Assembly: GCA_022704885.1 (NCBI GenBank)
Contig: JAKJFO010000176.1
Span: forward strand, 1 to 8,489
Length of the DNA: 8,489 nucleotides
Direction of reading: 5' to 3'
DNA from: Candidatus Rifleibacteriota bacterium
Lineage (GTDB): Bacteria; Riflebacteria; Ozemobacteria; Ozemobacterales; Ozemobacteraceae
Each line of letters opens with the position of its first letter. Positions within the stretch are counted from its first letter, which is position 1. The translations under genes were made by a program, and so were the position numbers. Shown piece by piece: positions 6,067 through 8,489 of this stretch. Below the pieces are notes generated by a model that saw only the letters and a program-made list of their open reading frames with translations, did no database searches and was not told the origin of the DNA.

Positions 6067-8140
6067 GCACATCATCAAACCGGGTATCAGGGCCAGACTC
6101 ACTCTGATAATTCTGCTGATTTCTCTTCTGCCTCTGACATTTCTCGGACATCAGGCCTATGATTACCAGAAGCGCATCATCACTGAAGAAGTGACCGCCA
6201 GCCACCTTGAATTATCAAATACCCTCGCACACGGCATCTACGAGAATCTTGAGTTTACCCGAAGGCTGCTGAACGCGATCGGCATGCTCGAAGCCATAAA
6301 AAGCCAGCGCCGGGAAGTAATCGAAGATTTTTTCAATGCATTGATGAGTCAGTTTGCATTTTTCAAGCTGATGTATCTGATCGACAGCAATCGCAACATA
6401 GTTGCCAGCTCAGATCCCAACACAAAACTGCCGGCAGACTGGCTTTATTCGAAGGCGATGCAGCGAAGTTACCAGGGCTCCCTCTCAGAGGTATTCAAAT
6501 CTGATGACGGCGCGTTCTATATGACGCTCGAATCGGTCATCAAATCGACGCAACTGCACAGTATCAACGGAGTTCTCATCACCGAAGTCAATCTGACCAG
6601 CATCCGCGACCTTCTGAGAACGGCTCTGCGTAATTCCCGTTCGCAGTGCCTCATACTCGATGAAGCCGGCACCGTCATTGCCCGCTCTTCGCCAAAAGTT
6701 CACACTCTCGAGATTACCGCCGCCGAAACCATCGACAGCGATCTGACCAAGCTCAAAACCATCGATGGTGAACCATACCTGATCACCGCCGTTTCACTGA
6801 AAAAATTCGATTTTTATCAGGCTCCGAACTGGACCATCGTTCTGCAGATTCCAGAAAAGCAGGCATTTTTCGCGGCCGACCGGTTCAGGGAGCGCATTAC
6901 CAGAATTCTCGGCCTGACTGCGATTATTTCGATCATCCTTGCCATACTTCTGGCCAGAGGCTTTACCGCACCGCTCGCCAATCTGATATCCGGAGCCAGA
7001 CACATCAGCCGCGGTGATTTCGATCAGCAGACAGTGCCTCTCAGCAACGACGAGATTGGCGATCTGACCAGAACTTTTGACGAAATGCGTATAAATCTGC
7101 GAGAAACCCGGGCTGATCTGGACTATCGCATCATGCAGCTCTCGACACTTTATGAGGTCGGCAAAGCGATCTCGTCGGTGCTTGACTTCCGCAAGCTTCA
7201 GAACATGATTCTGGAAATCGTCGTAAAGGTTATCAAAGCCGAAAAAGGCTCGCTGATGCTGCTCGACGAATCAGAAAAAATTCTGACTATCGGAGTCGCC
7301 ATCGGCCTGAGCGAAGAAGTAGCCCGCGACACCCGCCTGGAAATAGGCGAATCGGTAGCCGGTTGGGTGGTAAAAACCTGTCAACCCCTTTTTGTGCGTA
7401 ATACTCAGACCGACAAAGATTTTCACACCATCAAGAAAGCTCATATCAGAGCCGGCACCCTGATGTGCGTGCCTTTGCTGGCTAAGGATAAGCTGCTCGG
7501 AACCCTCAACGTTTCGCGATCAGAGCCGGACAGTTTCTCTGACAAGGATTTCGAACTCTTTGTCAATCTCGCTAACCAGGCAGCTATAGCGATAGATAAC
7601 GCCAGACTCTATCGTTACGCAGTCACCGACGAAATGACGCGCCTTTACAATCACCGCTATTTCCAACAACGACTCGACGAAGAACTGCAGCGCGCCGACC
7701 GCTACGAAAATTTCATTTCACTCATCATTCTCGACGTCGACCATTTCAAAAGCTTCAACGACACCTACGGGCACCCGGAAGGCGACAGAGTCCTTAAAAC
7801 AGTGGCCAGACTCATCGAAAAAAACGTACGCGAAGTCGACATTCCAGCCCGTTATGGCGGCGAAGAGTTCGTCGTCATCTGCCCCGAAAAAAACGGTGAA
7901 GGCTCGTTGACTCCGGCCGAACGCATACGCAGTGCCATCGAAAGCTATGATTTCAGAATCGACGGCAAAAAAATACAGATTACCGTCTCACTGGGAGTCG
8001 CATGTTACCCAGATCAGGCGCGTTCAAAGGCAGAGTTGATACAGAAGGCCGACTTCGCTCTCTACTATTCAAAGCACCACGGCCGAAATCAGGCTTCTCT
8101 CTATAACCCGATCATGAACCGACAACCAGAACAGGGCTGA
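6059..8140 (+). CDS. Membrane-bound diguanylate cyclase: Cache-like sensor, HAMP, GAF, GGDEF
   Basis: This enzyme makes the second messenger c-di-GMP from two GTP, governing attached versus motile life. Its 693 residues run: membrane segment about 14-30; a ~250-residue extracytoplasmic sensor, about 31-280, resembling double-Cache domains (MYLIDSNRNIVASSDPN at 105-121); membrane segment about 282-300; HAMP about 300-352; a short coiled linker; GAF about 375-515; GGDEF about 520-684. The active-site loop is RYGGEEF at 598-604. D559 in ILDVDHFKSFND and the NDTYGH motif (567-572) are the expected metal and substrate residues. R591 and D594 form an RxxD inhibitory site exactly five residues before GGEEF, so product feedback inhibition is expected. 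No EAL or HD-GYP phosphodiesterase domain follows. The start has no strong ribosome binding site and overlaps the TPR gene by 8 bases, suggesting translational coupling. It should be catalytically active; the signals sensed by Cache and GAF are unknown. Confidence 0.94.
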   Translation: MIKHIIKPGIRARLTLIILLISLLPLTFLGHQAYDYQKRIITEEVTASHLELSNTLAHGIYENLEFTRRLLNAIGMLEAIKSQRREVIEDFFNALMSQFAFFKLMYLIDSNRNIVASSDPNTKLPADWLYSKAMQRSYQGSLSEVFKSDDGAFYMTLESVIKSTQLHSINGVLITEVNLTSIRDLLRTALRNSRSQCLILDEAGTVIARSSPKVHTLEITAAETIDSDLTKLKTIDGEPYLITAVSLKKFDFYQAPNWTIVLQIPEKQAFFAADRFRERITRILGLTAIISIILAILLARGFTAPLANLISGARHISRGDFDQQTVPLSNDEIGDLTRTFDEMRINLRETRADLDYRIMQLSTLYEVGKAISSVLDFRKLQNMILEIVVKVIKAEKGSLMLLDESEKILTIGVAIGLSEEVARDTRLEIGESVAGWVVKTCQPLFVRNTQTDKDFHTIKKAHIRAGTLMCVPLLAKDKLLGTLNVSRSEPDSFSDKDFELFVNLANQAAIAIDNARLYRYAVTDEMTRLYNHRYFQQRLDEELQRADRYENFISLIILDVDHFKSFNDTYGHPEGDRVLKTVARLIEKNVREVDIPARYGGEEFVVICPEKNGEGSLTPAERIRSAIESYDFRIDGKKIQITVSLGVACYPDQARSKAELIQKADFALYYSKHHGRNQASLYNPIMNRQPEQG

Positions 8141-8153
8141 GCGGGCTCTGACG

Positions 8154-8489
8154 TCATAACCGCCGCCGCTCGAGTTCAAACTGCGCCAGGGCAAAATCCT
8201 CTTCGGTGTCAATATCGATTGAATCTGCTGCCGACATTACATAACAGCCGTGCTGCGCAAAATTGTAGAGGCTCTTTTCTGTAAGCAACCACTCTGTATT
8301 AACCAGATAGATGGCGCCATTCTCAAGATAGCGCTTTGGCAGTGAAGCTGCAGCGGCAACGATACCGCCCGGCGATTCAGGCATGGCACGACCACTGTCT
8401 TCGTCTACTCTGAACATCCATTCAGGATACTGATTGACTGCTTTCATCGACGAAAGGCTGACAAAACCAGCACTGGCGAAAAGCGCCAG
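8154..8489 (-). CDS. CMP-nonulosonate synthetase, C-terminal part (NeuA/PseF type), cut by window end
   Basis: The frame is open to the right window edge, so the 111 residues seen are only the C-terminal part of a protein usually about 230 residues long. The ATG at 8447 is internal, because the reading frame continues upstream in family style (SLSSMKAV). Family features are PEWMFRVDEDSGRAMP, NGAIYLVNTEWLL and the terminal SIDIDTEEDF. These match acylneuraminate cytidylyltransferases, which join CTP and a sialic, pseudaminic or legionaminic acid to form the CMP-sugar used for surface glycans or flagellin glycosylation. The CTP-binding N-terminus lies outside the window, so the exact sugar cannot be told. 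It converges on the diguanylate cyclase gene, with 13 bases between stops and no clear terminator there. Confidence 0.82.
   Translation of the reverse strand: MALFASAGFVSLSSMKAVNQYPEWMFRVDEDSGRAMPESPGGIVAAAASLPKRYLENGAIYLVNTEWLLTEKSLYNFAQHGCYVMSAADSIDIDTEEDFALAQFELERRRL

Noticed and set aside
5260..6102. A 280-codon open frame on the - strand across the TPR gene
   Set aside because: It lies wholly opposite a TPR gene with clear repeats. Its translation shows no domain or plausible pattern, and such antisense frames arise from codon bias.
8149..8156. Perfect palindrome TGACGTCA between the convergent right-hand genes
   Set aside because: An eight-base palindrome is short enough to occur by chance, it includes the - strand stop codon, and no promoter is near it.

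Overview
The window carries seven protein genes and no RNA genes, mobile elements or CRISPR arrays. It reads as chromosomal DNA of a motile, environmentally responsive bacterium: it has a transmembrane chemoreceptor, a membrane-anchored diguanylate cyclase and part of a nonulosonic-acid (sialic/pseudaminic-type) activation gene. Base composition looks roughly balanced. The taxon cannot be fixed from this sequence. An uncultivated Gram-negative-like lineage (for example a Riflebacteria-type group) is only a guess.

Left block (165-4603, + strand): a tightly packed run of four genes that looks like one operon. It comprises a small cysteine-motif protein of unknown function, pyrimidine-nucleoside phosphorylase (pdp), an HD-domain dNTP triphosphohydrolase (dgt-like) and a methyl-accepting chemotaxis protein. 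Gaps are 20 and 10 nt, and the last pair share a GTGA overlap. The two enzymes fit nucleotide turnover: dNTP to nucleoside plus triphosphate, and pyrimidine nucleoside to base plus (deoxy)ribose-1-phosphate. A weak promoter candidate lies upstream of the first gene.

Middle (4572-5058): a small three-helix membrane protein of unknown function lies on the - strand, and its 3' end overlaps the chemoreceptor gene by 32 bp. It is driven by a near-consensus sigma70-type promoter placed so close to the best ATG that the transcript may be leaderless. Divergent from it is a second good promoter with a 6-bp dyad just upstream of its -35 box.

Right block (5059-8140, + strand): a cytoplasmic TPR-repeat protein overlaps by 8 nt a Cache-like/HAMP/GAF/GGDEF diguanylate cyclase with intact active and inhibitory sites. 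The pair probably forms a c-di-GMP signalling module. At the right edge a convergent - strand gene, cut by the window end, encodes the C-terminal part of a CMP-nonulosonate synthetase (NeuA/PseF type).

Nothing here is clearly a new multi-gene system. The points most worth a second look are the small protein's WhiB-like cysteine spacing, the possible leaderless promoter, and the coupling of nucleotide-turnover enzymes to a chemoreceptor.
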